Below the pieces are notes generated by a model. The model saw nothing but the letters and a program-made list of their open reading frames with translations. It did not search any database and was not told where the DNA came from. Position numbers and translations under genes: made by a program. From NCBI GenBank assembly GCA_945786965.1, contig CALZFZ010000102.1:1-34559 (forward strand): 34,559 bases of DNA, given 5' to 3'. Source of the stretch: an uncultured Muriicola sp. (GTDB lineage Bacteria > Bacteroidota > Bacteroidia > Flavobacteriales > Flavobacteriaceae). How positions within the stretch are numbered: position 1 is the stretch's first letter; each line of letters starts with the position of its first letter. Positions 24,943-33,221 of this stretch are shown in pieces.

Positions 24943-25689
24943 ATGGATAAGGAAAAAAATCTTTATACAGTTCTTTTTGCAGGTGCCATGGTTATAGTGG
25001 TAGGTACTATTTTGGCCTATCTGGCATCTGCCCTGAGCGCAAGAATCAAGGAGAATGAAAGGTTCGAGAAACAACAGAACATTTTGTACGCCATGGGCGT
25101 AAACGAGAATGAGGGTGACGGCAGTGTAGATTTTATCCCTACGGATAGGGTTGAGCAGGAATTCACTAGTTACATAACAGATCAGCTGGTAATTGAGGGG
25201 GATAAGATCACAAAGGACGATCAGGCATACCTGATCGATATAAAAAAGCAGTTAGATATTCTCAAGAATGGAGAAACGCCTAAGTTACCTGTTTTTATAG
25301 GGGAGAAGGATGGAGAAAAATTCTATATCATTCCAATGTACGGAAAAGGGCTTTGGGATGCCATTTGGGGATTTATGGCCCTCGATGAAGATATGACAGT
25401 TAAGGGTGTATTTTTCGATCACAAAGCGGAAACTCCCGGTCTGGGGGCTAATATAAAACAGCGCTACTTTATGGACGATTTTAAAGGAGAGTCCATTTTA
25501 GCCGGTACGCAATATGCAGGTATAAAAGTAGCCAAGGGAAATAATGACCCGGTGAACACCATTAAGGACGACAATGAAGTGGATGCCCTGGCAGGTGCAA
25601 CCATTACCGGTAATGGGGTATCGTCGATGATCTCTAAGACAGTGAATCTCTATAAAGATTATTTTGAAACATTAAGAAATAAAGAATAA
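24943..25689 (+). CDS. nqrC: Na+-translocating NADH:quinone reductase subunit C
   Basis: NqrC has one N-terminal membrane segment (about 8-29) and a periplasmic FMN domain. The flavinylation motif DALAGAT is at 214-220, so the FMN would be bound by phosphoester to T220; the usual consensus has Ser or Thr where this has A217. The acceptor Thr is intact. Length (248) is normal. The gene lies 8 bases after nqrB and 1 base before nqrD. Confidence 0.97.
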   Translation: MDKEKNLYTVLFAGAMVIVVGTILAYLASALSARIKENERFEKQQNILYAMGVNENEGDGSVDFIPTDRVEQEFTSYITDQLVIEGDKITKDDQAYLIDIKKQLDILKNGETPKLPVFIGEKDGEKFYIIPMYGKGLWDAIWGFMALDEDMTVKGVFFDHKAETPGLGANIKQRYFMDDFKGESILAGTQYAGIKVAKGNNDPVNTIKDDNEVDALAGATITGNGVSSMISKTVNLYKDYFETLRNKE

Positions 25690-25690
25690 T

Positions 25691-26338
25691 ATGGCACTAC
25701 TTTCAAAAAAGGATGCAAACTTAATATTAGATCCACTAGCAGATAACAACCCTATTACCATTCAGGTATTGGGAATTTGTTCGGCCCTGGCGATTACCGC
25801 TGAATTGAAAGCGTCTATTGTAATGGCCTTGTCGGTTATTTTCGTACTGGGCCTTGGAAATGTGGTGATCTCATTAATGCGTAATATCATCCCTTCTAAG
25901 ATCAGGATTATTGTTCAACTTGTGGTAGTGGCCGCTTTAGTTATCGTTGTTGATCAGGTTCTTAAAGCATTTGCCTATCAGTTGAGTAAAACCCTGGCGG
26001 TCTTTGTAGGCTTAATTATAACGAATTGTATCATCATGGGTCGTTTCGAAGCATTTGCCTTAGGAAATGGGGTAAAGCGCTCGTTTCTTGATGGAATTGG
26101 AAATGCAGCTGGATATGGAATAATTTTGATTATCGTAGGGTTTTTCAGGGAATTACTTGGATCCGGAACCCTTTTGGGCTTTGCAGTCCTTGGAGACCCG
26201 ATAGCAAAAACAGGACTGTATTCTTTTGGGTACGAAAACAACGGCTTTATGCTTTTATCTCCCATGGCCTTAATTGTGGTGGGGTTATTGATTTGGGTAC
26301 AGCGTTCCCGTAACAACGCATTGATCGAGGAAAACTAG
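25691..26338 (+). CDS. nqrD: Na+-translocating NADH:quinone reductase subunit D
   Basis: NqrD is a six-helix membrane subunit; with NqrE it holds an iron centre between buried Cys residues. The 215 residues include C30 in LGICSALAIT and C113 in ITNCIIMGR, matching the Cys pair of the Vibrio protein. The GNAAGYGIILIIVGFFRELLGSG stretch is conserved in the NqrD/RnfE family. It starts 1 base after nqrC and ends 21 bases before nqrE. Confidence 0.97.
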   Translation: MALLSKKDANLILDPLADNNPITIQVLGICSALAITAELKASIVMALSVIFVLGLGNVVISLMRNIIPSKIRIIVQLVVVAALVIVVDQVLKAFAYQLSKTLAVFVGLIITNCIIMGRFEAFALGNGVKRSFLDGIGNAAGYGIILIIVGFFRELLGSGTLLGFAVLGDPIAKTGLYSFGYENNGFMLLSPMALIVVGLLIWVQRSRNNALIEEN

Positions 26339-26359
26339 AATAGCTTTTAAACAAGAATT

Positions 26360-27106
26360 ATGTTAGAGCACATAGAATTATTTTTCAAGTCTATTTTTAT
26401 AGATAATATGGTATTCGCCACATTTTTGGGAATGTGTTCCTATCTGGCGGTATCGAAAAAAGTGACCACGGCTGTGGGCTTGGGTGCAGCGGTTATATTT
26501 GTACTCGCCGTTACGGTTCCCCTTAACTGGTTATTAGATCAGTATTTATTGCGCGATGGCGCTTTGGCATGGTTGGGACCAGAATATGCCGATTATAATT
26601 TAAGTTTCTTATCGTTTATCCTCTTTATTGCCACCATCGCAACTATGGTGCAATTGGTCGAAATAGTGGTGGAGAAGTTTTCACCGGCACTTTATAATTC
26701 ACTGGGAATTTTTCTCCCATTGATCGCAGTTAATTGTGCCATTTTAGGAGGCTCTTTATTTATGCAAGCTCGTGAAATCCCATCTTTGGGACTCGCTTTC
26801 AATTATGGTCTGAGTTCAGGGATCGGATGGTTTTTGGCGATTTTCGCGATCGCAGCCATTAGAGAGAAAATACGATATTCCAATGTTCCTCCACCATTAC
26901 GCGGACTGGGGATTACATTTATTATCACAGGACTTATGGCTATTGGGTTTATGAGTTTTGGTGGCATGCTTACAGGCGGAGATGAAGCACCTGTAGTTCC
27001 CGAACCAACCACCGTTCAAAAAACCGAAAAAGAAGAATTAAAATTGGATAAAGAGCAGGAAGAAACCGCGGTCTCTTTTAACTCAATAACAAAAGAAAAA
27101 GAATGA
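26360..27106 (+). CDS. nqrE: Na+-translocating NADH:quinone reductase subunit E with acidic C-terminal tail
   Basis: NqrE is the inverted membrane partner of NqrD. C26 in FLGMCSYLA and C126 in VNCAILGG are the expected iron ligands. The family's usual end comes at MAIGFMSF (193-200); Vibrio NqrE has about 198 residues. Here the chain continues to 248 with a Pro- and charge-rich tail containing DEAPVVPEPTTVQKTEKEE. A short insertion (GPEYADYN, 73-80) precedes the third helix. The stop overlaps the nqrF start (ATGA, 4 bases), so the two are translationally coupled. The tail reads as real coding sequence in frame with no sign of frameshift. Confidence 0.96.
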   Translation: MLEHIELFFKSIFIDNMVFATFLGMCSYLAVSKKVTTAVGLGAAVIFVLAVTVPLNWLLDQYLLRDGALAWLGPEYADYNLSFLSFILFIATIATMVQLVEIVVEKFSPALYNSLGIFLPLIAVNCAILGGSLFMQAREIPSLGLAFNYGLSSGIGWFLAIFAIAAIREKIRYSNVPPPLRGLGITFIITGLMAIGFMSFGGMLTGGDEAPVVPEPTTVQKTEKEELKLDKEQEETAVSFNSITKEKE

Positions 27107-28410
27107 TATTAGCTACAAGTACATTAGGCACAATTCTGATTACTGTTGTTGCCTTTATGATTTTATTGCTACTGTTGGTTGCACTATTGCTCTTTACTAA
27201 AGAGAAATTGTCTCCTTCAGGACCTGTTACCATTACGATCAATGGTGAAAAGAAAATACAGGTAAGTTCAGGAAATTCGTTGTTGTCTACGCTGGGGAAC
27301 CAGAAGATATTTCTCCCATCGGCTTGTGGTGGTGGAGGTACCTGTATACAATGCGAATGCCACGTACTTGCTGGTGGAGGTGAAGCATTGCCTACTGAGA
27401 CTCCTCATTTTTCTAAAAAAGAATTGAATCATGGTGCCCGTCTGGCGTGTCAGGTGAAGGTTAAGCAAGACATGGAGATCACTATTCCGGAGGAAGTTTT
27501 CGGAATAAAGAAATGGGAAGGTACAGTAGTTCGTAACTATAATGTGGCCTCATTTATTAAAGAGTTTGTGGTTAAAATTCCGGAGGATATGAACTACAAG
27601 GCTGGGGGTTATATTCAAATAGAAATACCTCCCTGCCAGATCAAGTATTCGGACATTGATATTACTGCACACCCCGAAGAACATGAAACCCCGGATAAAT
27701 TTCAGACCGAGTGGGACAAGTTTAATCTTTGGCCGCTGGTAATGAAAAATAATGAAATAGTAGAACGAGCCTATTCCATGGCTTCTTACCCTGCAGAAGG
27801 CCGGGAGATCATGTTGAATGTAAGGATAGCAACACCTCCATGGGATCGTTCCAAGAATGGTTGGATGGATGTGAATCCCGGTGTGGCCTCGTCCTATATT
27901 TTCGCTCAGAAACCGGGTGATAAGGTTACCATTTCTGGTCCTTACGGTGAGTTCTTTATAAACGAATCGGATTCTGAAATGCTGTATGTAGGTGGTGGTG
28001 CCGGTATGGCTCCAATGCGGTCGCATTTATACCATCTTTTTAAAACGTTAAAAACGAATAGAAAGGTTTCCTATTGGTATGGAGGACGTTCCAAACGAGA
28101 ATTGTTTTATATAGACCATTTTAAAAAATTGGAAGCGGAATTTCCAAATTTCAAATTCTATATGGCGCTATCTGAACCACAGGAAGTCGATAATTGGAAG
28201 GTTAAAGAAGATCTGGACGCCCCTGGAGACGGTTTTGTTGGGTTTATTCATAATTGTGTGATCGATAACTATCTTAGTAAACATGAGTCTCCTGAAGATA
28301 TTGAATTGTATTTCTGTGGACCTCCATTGATGAACAAAGCTGTTCAAAAAATGGGCGAGGATTACGGTATCCCGGATGAACATATAAGATTCGATGACTT
28401 CGGTGGATAA
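27103..28410 (+). CDS. nqrF: Na+-translocating NADH:quinone reductase subunit F
   Basis: NqrF is the NADH-oxidising entry subunit with FAD and a 2Fe-2S cluster. The 435 residues hold one N-terminal membrane segment (about 8-31), a ferredoxin domain with cluster Cys C75, C81, C84 and C116 (SACGGGGTCIQCEC and ARLACQV), an FAD domain with RAYSMASYP, and an NADH domain with YVGGGAGMAPMRSHL. The chain ends EHIRFDDFGG, as expected for the family. Its start overlaps the nqrE stop by 4 bases. A strong terminator begins 21 bases after its stop and closes the operon. Confidence 0.98.
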   Translation: MILATSTLGTILITVVAFMILLLLLVALLLFTKEKLSPSGPVTITINGEKKIQVSSGNSLLSTLGNQKIFLPSACGGGGTCIQCECHVLAGGGEALPTETPHFSKKELNHGARLACQVKVKQDMEITIPEEVFGIKKWEGTVVRNYNVASFIKEFVVKIPEDMNYKAGGYIQIEIPPCQIKYSDIDITAHPEEHETPDKFQTEWDKFNLWPLVMKNNEIVERAYSMASYPAEGREIMLNVRIATPPWDRSKNGWMDVNPGVASSYIFAQKPGDKVTISGPYGEFFINESDSEMLYVGGGAGMAPMRSHLYHLFKTLKTNRKVSYWYGGRSKRELFYIDHFKKLEAEFPNFKFYMALSEPQEVDNWKVKEDLDAPGDGFVGFIHNCVIDNYLSKHESPEDIELYFCGPPLMNKAVQKMGEDYGIPDEHIRFDDFGG

Positions 28411-28431
28411 CCCTTTTCATAAGAATAATAG

Positions 28432-28463
28432 AAAAACCGATATCAATACATATCGGTTTTTTT
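28432..28463 (+). terminator. Intrinsic terminator of the nqr operon
   Basis: A perfect 12-bp stem (AAAAACCGATAT at 28432-28443 with 28450-28461) has a 6-base loop and a run of seven T (28457-28463). The next gene starts 15 bases later, so it depends on readthrough or a promoter I could not identify. Confidence 0.9.
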
Positions 28464-28478
28464 GATATTGTATGTGAT

Positions 28479-28835
28479 ATGATAGCACTTACTGAACAGG
28501 AATTACACAATCTGGCCATGAATATCGTTGGCAGGGAGCTGGAATCTAGTGGGTATGAATTTATGGCGGTTAACAGCAAGCCTAAACGGAATCCACAATT
28601 TGTTTGTCTGAAGGACAAGCAATTGCATTTTATTGTGGTCAGAAATGTAGTATATCCAGATGATCCCAGATCTTATGACAGGGAATTGTTATCAAAAGTT
28701 AAGGAACAGGCTTTTAAGTTCGAGGCGAAGACCTTTTATGCCGGAGTTGGCCTTTCCAATGCTATTGATCAAAACCTTCCTGTGTACCTTAACGAAAAAT
28801 ACATTGTAGATTATGAAGGCCTTATTGAAATTTAG
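28479..28835 (+). CDS. Small conserved-looking protein of unknown function between nqrF and apbE
   Basis: The 118-residue protein has no signal peptide or membrane segment, so it is cytoplasmic. I recall similar flavobacterial proteins being labelled as NADH-quinone reductase subunit F, but it has no Cys cluster, flavin or NADH motif, so that label is not supported. The pattern of LESSGYEFMAVN, then QFVCLKDKQLHFIVVRNVVY, then EQAFKFEAKTFYAGVGL resembles the alpha-beta order of PD-(D/E)XK-like folds without their catalytic residues; this is a weak impression. Its last 23 bases overlap the apbE start in another frame, so the two are translationally linked. Position suggests a role in Na+-NQR assembly or flavin insertion. 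Confidence 0.85.
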   Translation: MIALTEQELHNLAMNIVGRELESSGYEFMAVNSKPKRNPQFVCLKDKQLHFIVVRNVVYPDDPRSYDRELLSKVKEQAFKFEAKTFYAGVGLSNAIDQNLPVYLNEKYIVDYEGLIEI

Positions 28836-29844
28836 GAATACATTCCAGGTACTGGTAGTAGTGCTGCTATTTTTGTCGGCCTGTACAGGAGATCATTCCA
28901 CATGGGTGAGGAATACCAATGCAGGACCGGCTTTGGGTACCTCATATAGCATTATTTATTTAACAAAGGATTCTACCGATCTGCAGACCGGTATTGATTC
29001 AGTTTTTAATGCCGTGAATGCTTCTATGTCTACCTATATCCCCAATTCTGATATTTCAAGAATAAACGAAGGTGATACTTCGGTGCAGGTAGATCATATG
29101 TTTATTGAAGTACTTGCCATTTCCAAGGAGGTTTACCATAATACGGATGGTTATTTTGATCCCACAGTAGGAATCCTGGTTAATGCCTGGGGATTCGGCC
29201 CAGAGGCCGGAATTCAAATGGACAGTGCTTATGTTAACAGTTTACTTCACTATGTGGGCCTTGATAAAGTAAGTTTAACCCAAGATAACAGGATACTAAA
29301 AGAGCAAGCCGAAATTCAACTCGATTTCAATGCTATTGCCAAAGGGTATGCCATAGACATGTTGGCTTCTTATCTGGATACGCAGGGGATACAGAACTAC
29401 CTCGTAGAAGTAGGGGGTGAGATCGTAACCAAAGGCGAAAACAGGGTAAAGCAAAAAATGTGGGTTGTAGGCGTAGATGACCCACAGGTAGAATTGGGCA
29501 GGCAGCTCAAGATTACCTTGAATCTTAAGGACAAAGCCCTTGCATCTTCCGGAAATTACAGGAAATTCCGGATCGATTCGCTTACCGGGGAAAAATACGT
29601 CCATACCATTGATCCAAAAACTGGTTTTACCAAAAATTCAAATATCCTGGCTGCCACAGTTGTTGCCGAGACATGTGCCATGGCCGATGCCTATGCCACG
29701 GCTTTTATGGCCATGGATTTACCTAATTCCATAGCCTTATTGGAACAGCAAAAGGATCTTGAAGGCTATATAATTTATTTGGATGCGGAAGGACAGGCAA
29801 CTGAGTTTATGACCGAAGGCTTCAAAAAGCTGGTCAATAAATAA
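28813..29844 (+). CDS. apbE: FAD:protein FMN transferase ApbE (lipoprotein)
   Basis: ApbE moves FMN from FAD to a Thr of NqrB, NqrC and related proteins on the outer face of the inner membrane. The 343 residues start with a signal peptide ending in lipobox LSAC (Cys24). Family motifs follow: GTSYSIIY, DGYFDPTVGILVNAWGFG, DFNAIAKGYAIDML, YLVEVGGEI, HTIDPKTG, and the metal-binding AETCAMADAYATA. Its place 402 bases after nqrF matches its job. It overlaps the preceding gene by 23 bases, and its stop codon abuts the stop of the convergent methyltransferase gene. Confidence 0.96.
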   Translation: MKALLKFRNTFQVLVVVLLFLSACTGDHSTWVRNTNAGPALGTSYSIIYLTKDSTDLQTGIDSVFNAVNASMSTYIPNSDISRINEGDTSVQVDHMFIEVLAISKEVYHNTDGYFDPTVGILVNAWGFGPEAGIQMDSAYVNSLLHYVGLDKVSLTQDNRILKEQAEIQLDFNAIAKGYAIDMLASYLDTQGIQNYLVEVGGEIVTKGENRVKQKMWVVGVDDPQVELGRQLKITLNLKDKALASSGNYRKFRIDSLTGEKYVHTIDPKTGFTKNSNILAATVVAETCAMADAYATAFMAMDLPNSIALLEQQKDLEGYIIYLDAEGQATEFMTEGFKKLVNK

Positions 29845-30612
29845 TCACACTTTAGATACCAGAGGAATGATCTCTCTTTTAGCCAACCGATAGGTATCTA
29901 TCGCTTCGTTGCTCAATTGGGCCGTATAAGCAACCTCGTTGACTTTAAATCCCACACTGCGCAACTTGTCAAAATAATCGCGCCCGTATATGCGTACATG
30001 GTCGTATTGACCAAAGATACGAGCCCGTTCTTTTTTGTCAGTGATCGTAGAATCTTCAAACGTCTTTTCCCTATTCAGATCTTGGGGTATCTGGAATATT
30101 CCCCATCCTCCGGGTTTTAAAATTCGAAACAATTCGGCCATAGCCTTTTTGTCATCAGGAATATGTTCGAGGACATGATTGCATAATAGCACATCATACG
30201 TATTATCCTCAAAAGGAAGGTTACAAATGTCTGCTTTCACATCGGCCAGGGGGGAATTAAGATCTGTGGTGGTGTAATCCAGATTTTCAAGTTTCCTAAA
30301 CCTTTTATAAAAGGCCTGTTCGGGAGCAAAGTGTAATACTTTGTGTTGCTTTGTGAAAAAGTTGGTTTCATTTTGGAGATATAGCCACAACAGTCTGTGC
30401 CGTTCCAGGGAAAGGGTAGAAGGGGACAGGACATTCTCTCGTGGATTTTCGTATCCGTAAGGTAAAAATCGCCTGAATTGTCTACCGTCAATGGGATCCG
30501 TATACCGTTTACCACTTAAAAAAAGGGCTAGCAAAGGTCTGGCCAGATAACTCAATTTTATTAGAAATGGTCTGGGGAAAACTTTGAGTATGTACTTAAA
30601 AATTCGTTTCAC
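29845..30612 (-). CDS. Class I SAM-dependent methyltransferase, unusual motif I
   Basis: The 255-residue protein has a Methyltransf_11-like domain at about 90-200. In place of the usual Gly-rich motif I it has VLHFAPEQAFYKRF (about 91-104). The acidic end of strand 2 (TTTDLNSP), the strand 4 segment YDVLLCNHVLEHIPD and the ELFRILKPGGWGIFQIP strand-5 region are normal. The N-terminus is basic and hydrophobic (residues 1-35), which may anchor it at the membrane. The substrate is unknown. It follows map by 16 bases and is the last gene of a gpmI-map run; no terminator separates it from convergent apbE. Confidence 0.88.
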   Translation of the reverse strand: MKRIFKYILKVFPRPFLIKLSYLARPLLALFLSGKRYTDPIDGRQFRRFLPYGYENPRENVLSPSTLSLERHRLLWLYLQNETNFFTKQHKVLHFAPEQAFYKRFRKLENLDYTTTDLNSPLADVKADICNLPFEDNTYDVLLCNHVLEHIPDDKKAMAELFRILKPGGWGIFQIPQDLNREKTFEDSTITDKKERARIFGQYDHVRIYGRDYFDKLRSVGFKVNEVAYTAQLSNEAIDTYRLAKREIIPLVSKV

Positions 30613-30628
30613 AAGGATTCCCCCTAAA

Positions 30629-31447
30629 TTATAATTGTGGTTTTTTTACCCGGAATTCTTCTTCTTCATCCGATACAATTCCAAGGGCTTCATATATGTA
30701 TTGAAAGGTAGAGAGCAATTCCGGTTTGCCGTTCACCAGGGCCACGTTGTGTTCAAAATGCGCACTGGGTTTACCATCTGCTGTCAGGATGGTCCAACCG
30801 TCCTTTAACTGTCGTATTCTACGGGTTCCCATGTTGATCATAGGTTCTATTGCTACCACCATACCCTCGACAAACTTTTTACCACGGCCACGTTTACCAT
30901 AATTGGGCATTTCCGGAGCTTCATGTAGTTTTTTACCCAAACCATGTCCTACTAATTCACGAACAATGCCATAGCCTTGGGCTTCGCAATAGTGTTGAAT
31001 GGCATAGCCCACATCGCCCACACGATTCCCCAATTTAAATTCACGGATCCCCACATAAAGGGATTCCTTGGATATTTTCAGTAGTTTTTTCGTTTCGGGA
31101 GCTACATCGCCTACTTCAAAAGTATAGGCGTGATCACCATAAAATCCATTTTTAAGGGATCCACAATCTACAGAGAGGATGTCTCCTTCTTTTAAAGGTT
31201 CATTGTTGGGGATTCCATGCACCACCTGAGCATTTGGGCTTAAGTTTAACGTATTTGGAAAATCGTACATCCCAAGGAAACCGGGTTCTGCACCATGATC
31301 CCTAATGAACGCTTCTGCCAATTCATCCAAATACAATCCGGTTACCCCCGGTTTAATCTCCGAGGCCAGCATCCCCAGGGTTTTAGAGACTATCAGGGCG
31401 CTTTCGCGTATTAATTCTATTTCTTCAGCCGATTTAATATGGATCAT
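30629..31447 (-). CDS. map: Type I methionine aminopeptidase
   Basis: Map removes the initiator Met from new proteins when the second residue is small. The 272 residues show every metal ligand at the family positions: D94 and D105 (VDCGSLKNGFYGDHA), H168 (VGHGLGKKLHEAP), E201 (AIEPMIN) and E232 (FEHNVALV), plus substrate His H77 in VVHGIPNN. A charged C-terminal tail (DEEEEFRVKKPQL) follows the catalytic domain. It lies 19 bases after gpmI and 16 before the methyltransferase gene, and is probably cotranscribed with both. Confidence 0.97.
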   Translation of the reverse strand: MIHIKSAEEIELIRESALIVSKTLGMLASEIKPGVTGLYLDELAEAFIRDHGAEPGFLGMYDFPNTLNLSPNAQVVHGIPNNEPLKEGDILSVDCGSLKNGFYGDHAYTFEVGDVAPETKKLLKISKESLYVGIREFKLGNRVGDVGYAIQHYCEAQGYGIVRELVGHGLGKKLHEAPEMPNYGKRGRGKKFVEGMVVAIEPMINMGTRRIRQLKDGWTILTADGKPSAHFEHNVALVNGKPELLSTFQYIYEALGIVSDEEEEFRVKKPQL

Positions 31448-31466
31448 AAGTGATTAACTCAATTTT

Positions 31467-32984
31467 TTAGACAAGCGATTTTTGGGTCATAACATCGGGT
31501 TGGGGAATACCCATCATGTGCAGGATTGTAGGTGCAATATCGCCCAGGACACCATTTTGAACTTTTTTGATGTCGTTATCCACCACGATAAGAGGTACCG
31601 GGTTGGTAGTATGTGCAGTATTAGGGCTGCCGTCCGGATTGATCATGGTATCGCAATTCCCATGATCTGCAATGACAAGGGTACTGTACCCATGTTCTAA
31701 TCCGGCAGTAATGACTGCTTTTGCACATGCGTCGACCGTTTCACAAGCTTTTATGGCGGCCAGCATATCGCCTGTATGCCCTACCATATCTGGATTTGCA
31801 AAATTCAGACAAACAAAATCTACTTCACTCAATTTCAATTCAGGGATAATAGCATCCCTAATTTCGTAAGCACTCATTTCGGGCTTCAGATCGTAGGTGG
31901 CTACTTTCGGTGAAGGACACATGATTCGGCCCTCACCTTCGAACGGGATTTCTCTTCCACCGTTAAAAAAGAAGGTTACATGCGGGTATTTTTCTGTTTC
32001 TGCGATCCGTATCTGCCTTTTTCCGGCTTTGGAGAGTACTTCACCCAGGGTAAGTTCAATATTCTCCTTATCATAAACAACGTGCACACCTTCATAAGAA
32101 TCATCGTAATTGGTCAAGGTTACATAATACAAATCCAGTTTGTGCATATTGTATTCGTGCATATTTTTTTGAGTCAGTACCTCTGTTAATTCCCTTCCCC
32201 GATCGGTCCGGAAATTAAAGAAGATCACGACATCGCCCTCTTCAATTTTGGCTAATGCCTCCCCATTTTCATCGGTCGCTACAAAGGGTTTCAGGAATTC
32301 ATCTGTAATACCTTCATCATAGCTTTTTTGTATGGCAGACAAAATATCAGTCGTTTTTTCACCCTTTCCATTCACCAACAGATCATAGGCAAGGTGTACG
32401 CGTTCCCATCTTTTATCCCTGTCCATGGCGTAATACCTTCCTATTACCGAGGCGAGTTTCGCACTTTTGTCGGAACAATATGTAATCAGGTCTTGTAAAA
32501 ATCCTTTTCCACTCCTTGGATCTACGTCTCTGCCATCCGTAAATGCATGTACAAATACGTTTTTTAAGGCATAGCTTTCGGCTGCCCTGATAAGGCCTTT
32601 TAAATGGTTGATATGGCTATGTACGCCACCATCACTTACCAATCCCAAAAAGTGCACCGCTTTGTTATTATTTTTAGCAAAAAGTAATGCTTCCTTAATA
32701 GCAGGTTCATCCTTTAGTGTATCGTCCTTAATAGCCAAATTAATTTTAGCAAGATCCTGATACACAATTCTACCGGCTCCCAGGTTCATATGTCCAACTT
32801 CACTATTTCCCATTTGACCTTCCGGTAACCCCACATTCATACCATCTGTTAGCAACGTGGTATTTGGGTAGTTTTTATACAAAGAATCCACAAAGGGAGT
32901 GTTGGCATTGTCGATGGCAGATACCTTTGGATCCGGAGAAATTCCCCAGCCATCAAGGATCATTAAAATCACTTTCTTATGCAT
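31467..32984 (-). CDS. gpmI: 2,3-bisphosphoglycerate-independent phosphoglycerate mutase
   Basis: GpmI interconverts 3- and 2-phosphoglycerate in glycolysis with two Mn2+ ions. The frame is open to 33017, but the ATG at 32984 gives MHKKVILMILDGWG and 505 residues, the family norm, and leaves the promoter box at 33015-33022 outside the gene; the ATG at 32990 is a close alternative. Metal ligand D11 (LDGWG) and phosphorylated S61 in GQMGNSEVGHMN are in place, as are HAFTDGRDVDP, FFNFRTDRGREL and the late VIADHGNCD and NTAHTTNPVP. It heads a gpmI-map-methyltransferase run. Confidence 0.97.
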   Translation of the reverse strand: MHKKVILMILDGWGISPDPKVSAIDNANTPFVDSLYKNYPNTTLLTDGMNVGLPEGQMGNSEVGHMNLGAGRIVYQDLAKINLAIKDDTLKDEPAIKEALLFAKNNNKAVHFLGLVSDGGVHSHINHLKGLIRAAESYALKNVFVHAFTDGRDVDPRSGKGFLQDLITYCSDKSAKLASVIGRYYAMDRDKRWERVHLAYDLLVNGKGEKTTDILSAIQKSYDEGITDEFLKPFVATDENGEALAKIEEGDVVIFFNFRTDRGRELTEVLTQKNMHEYNMHKLDLYYVTLTNYDDSYEGVHVVYDKENIELTLGEVLSKAGKRQIRIAETEKYPHVTFFFNGGREIPFEGEGRIMCPSPKVATYDLKPEMSAYEIRDAIIPELKLSEVDFVCLNFANPDMVGHTGDMLAAIKACETVDACAKAVITAGLEHGYSTLVIADHGNCDTMINPDGSPNTAHTTNPVPLIVVDNDIKKVQNGVLGDIAPTILHMMGIPQPDVMTQKSLV

Positions 32985-33014
32985 ATCCATGGGTTCGTTT
33001 TCTATTTTGAACAT

Positions 33015-33022
33015 CAAAAATA
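33015..33022 (-). promoter_or_regulatory. Promoter for gpmI
   Basis: The minus strand reads TATTTTTG, with a TTG 23 bases upstream that could be part of the -33 element. It overlaps the most upstream possible start of gpmI (33017) and so supports the start at 32984. Confidence 0.65.
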
Positions 33023-33130
33023 GTGCGATTTTATCGGGATTGCCACAATTCTCATAGCTTTTTCAATCCATCGAAGGGTCCATCGAACATTTAATAGAAA
33101 ATAAAGTCAGGAATGCAGGATGTTAATCAT

Positions 33131-33159
33131 AAAAAAACCCCGATGAAGCCATCAGGGTT
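33131..33159 (-). terminator. Intrinsic terminator of the DUF6747-like gene
   Basis: A 10-bp stem with one G-U pair (33136-33145 with 33150-33159) has a 4-base loop. On the minus strand it is followed by seven T. It begins about 62 bases after the small gene's stop and separates it from gpmI. Confidence 0.88.
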
Positions 33160-33221
33160 ATTATACGTAATTTACTTACGAGTTTAGTGTTCACGTAAAA
33201 GAGTAAATAAATACGATACTT

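Noticed and set aside
28479-28835. Labelling the small gene after nqrF as a second NqrF subunit
   Set aside because: It has no iron-sulfur Cys set, FAD or NADH motif and no membrane anchor; a complete nqrF lies just upstream.
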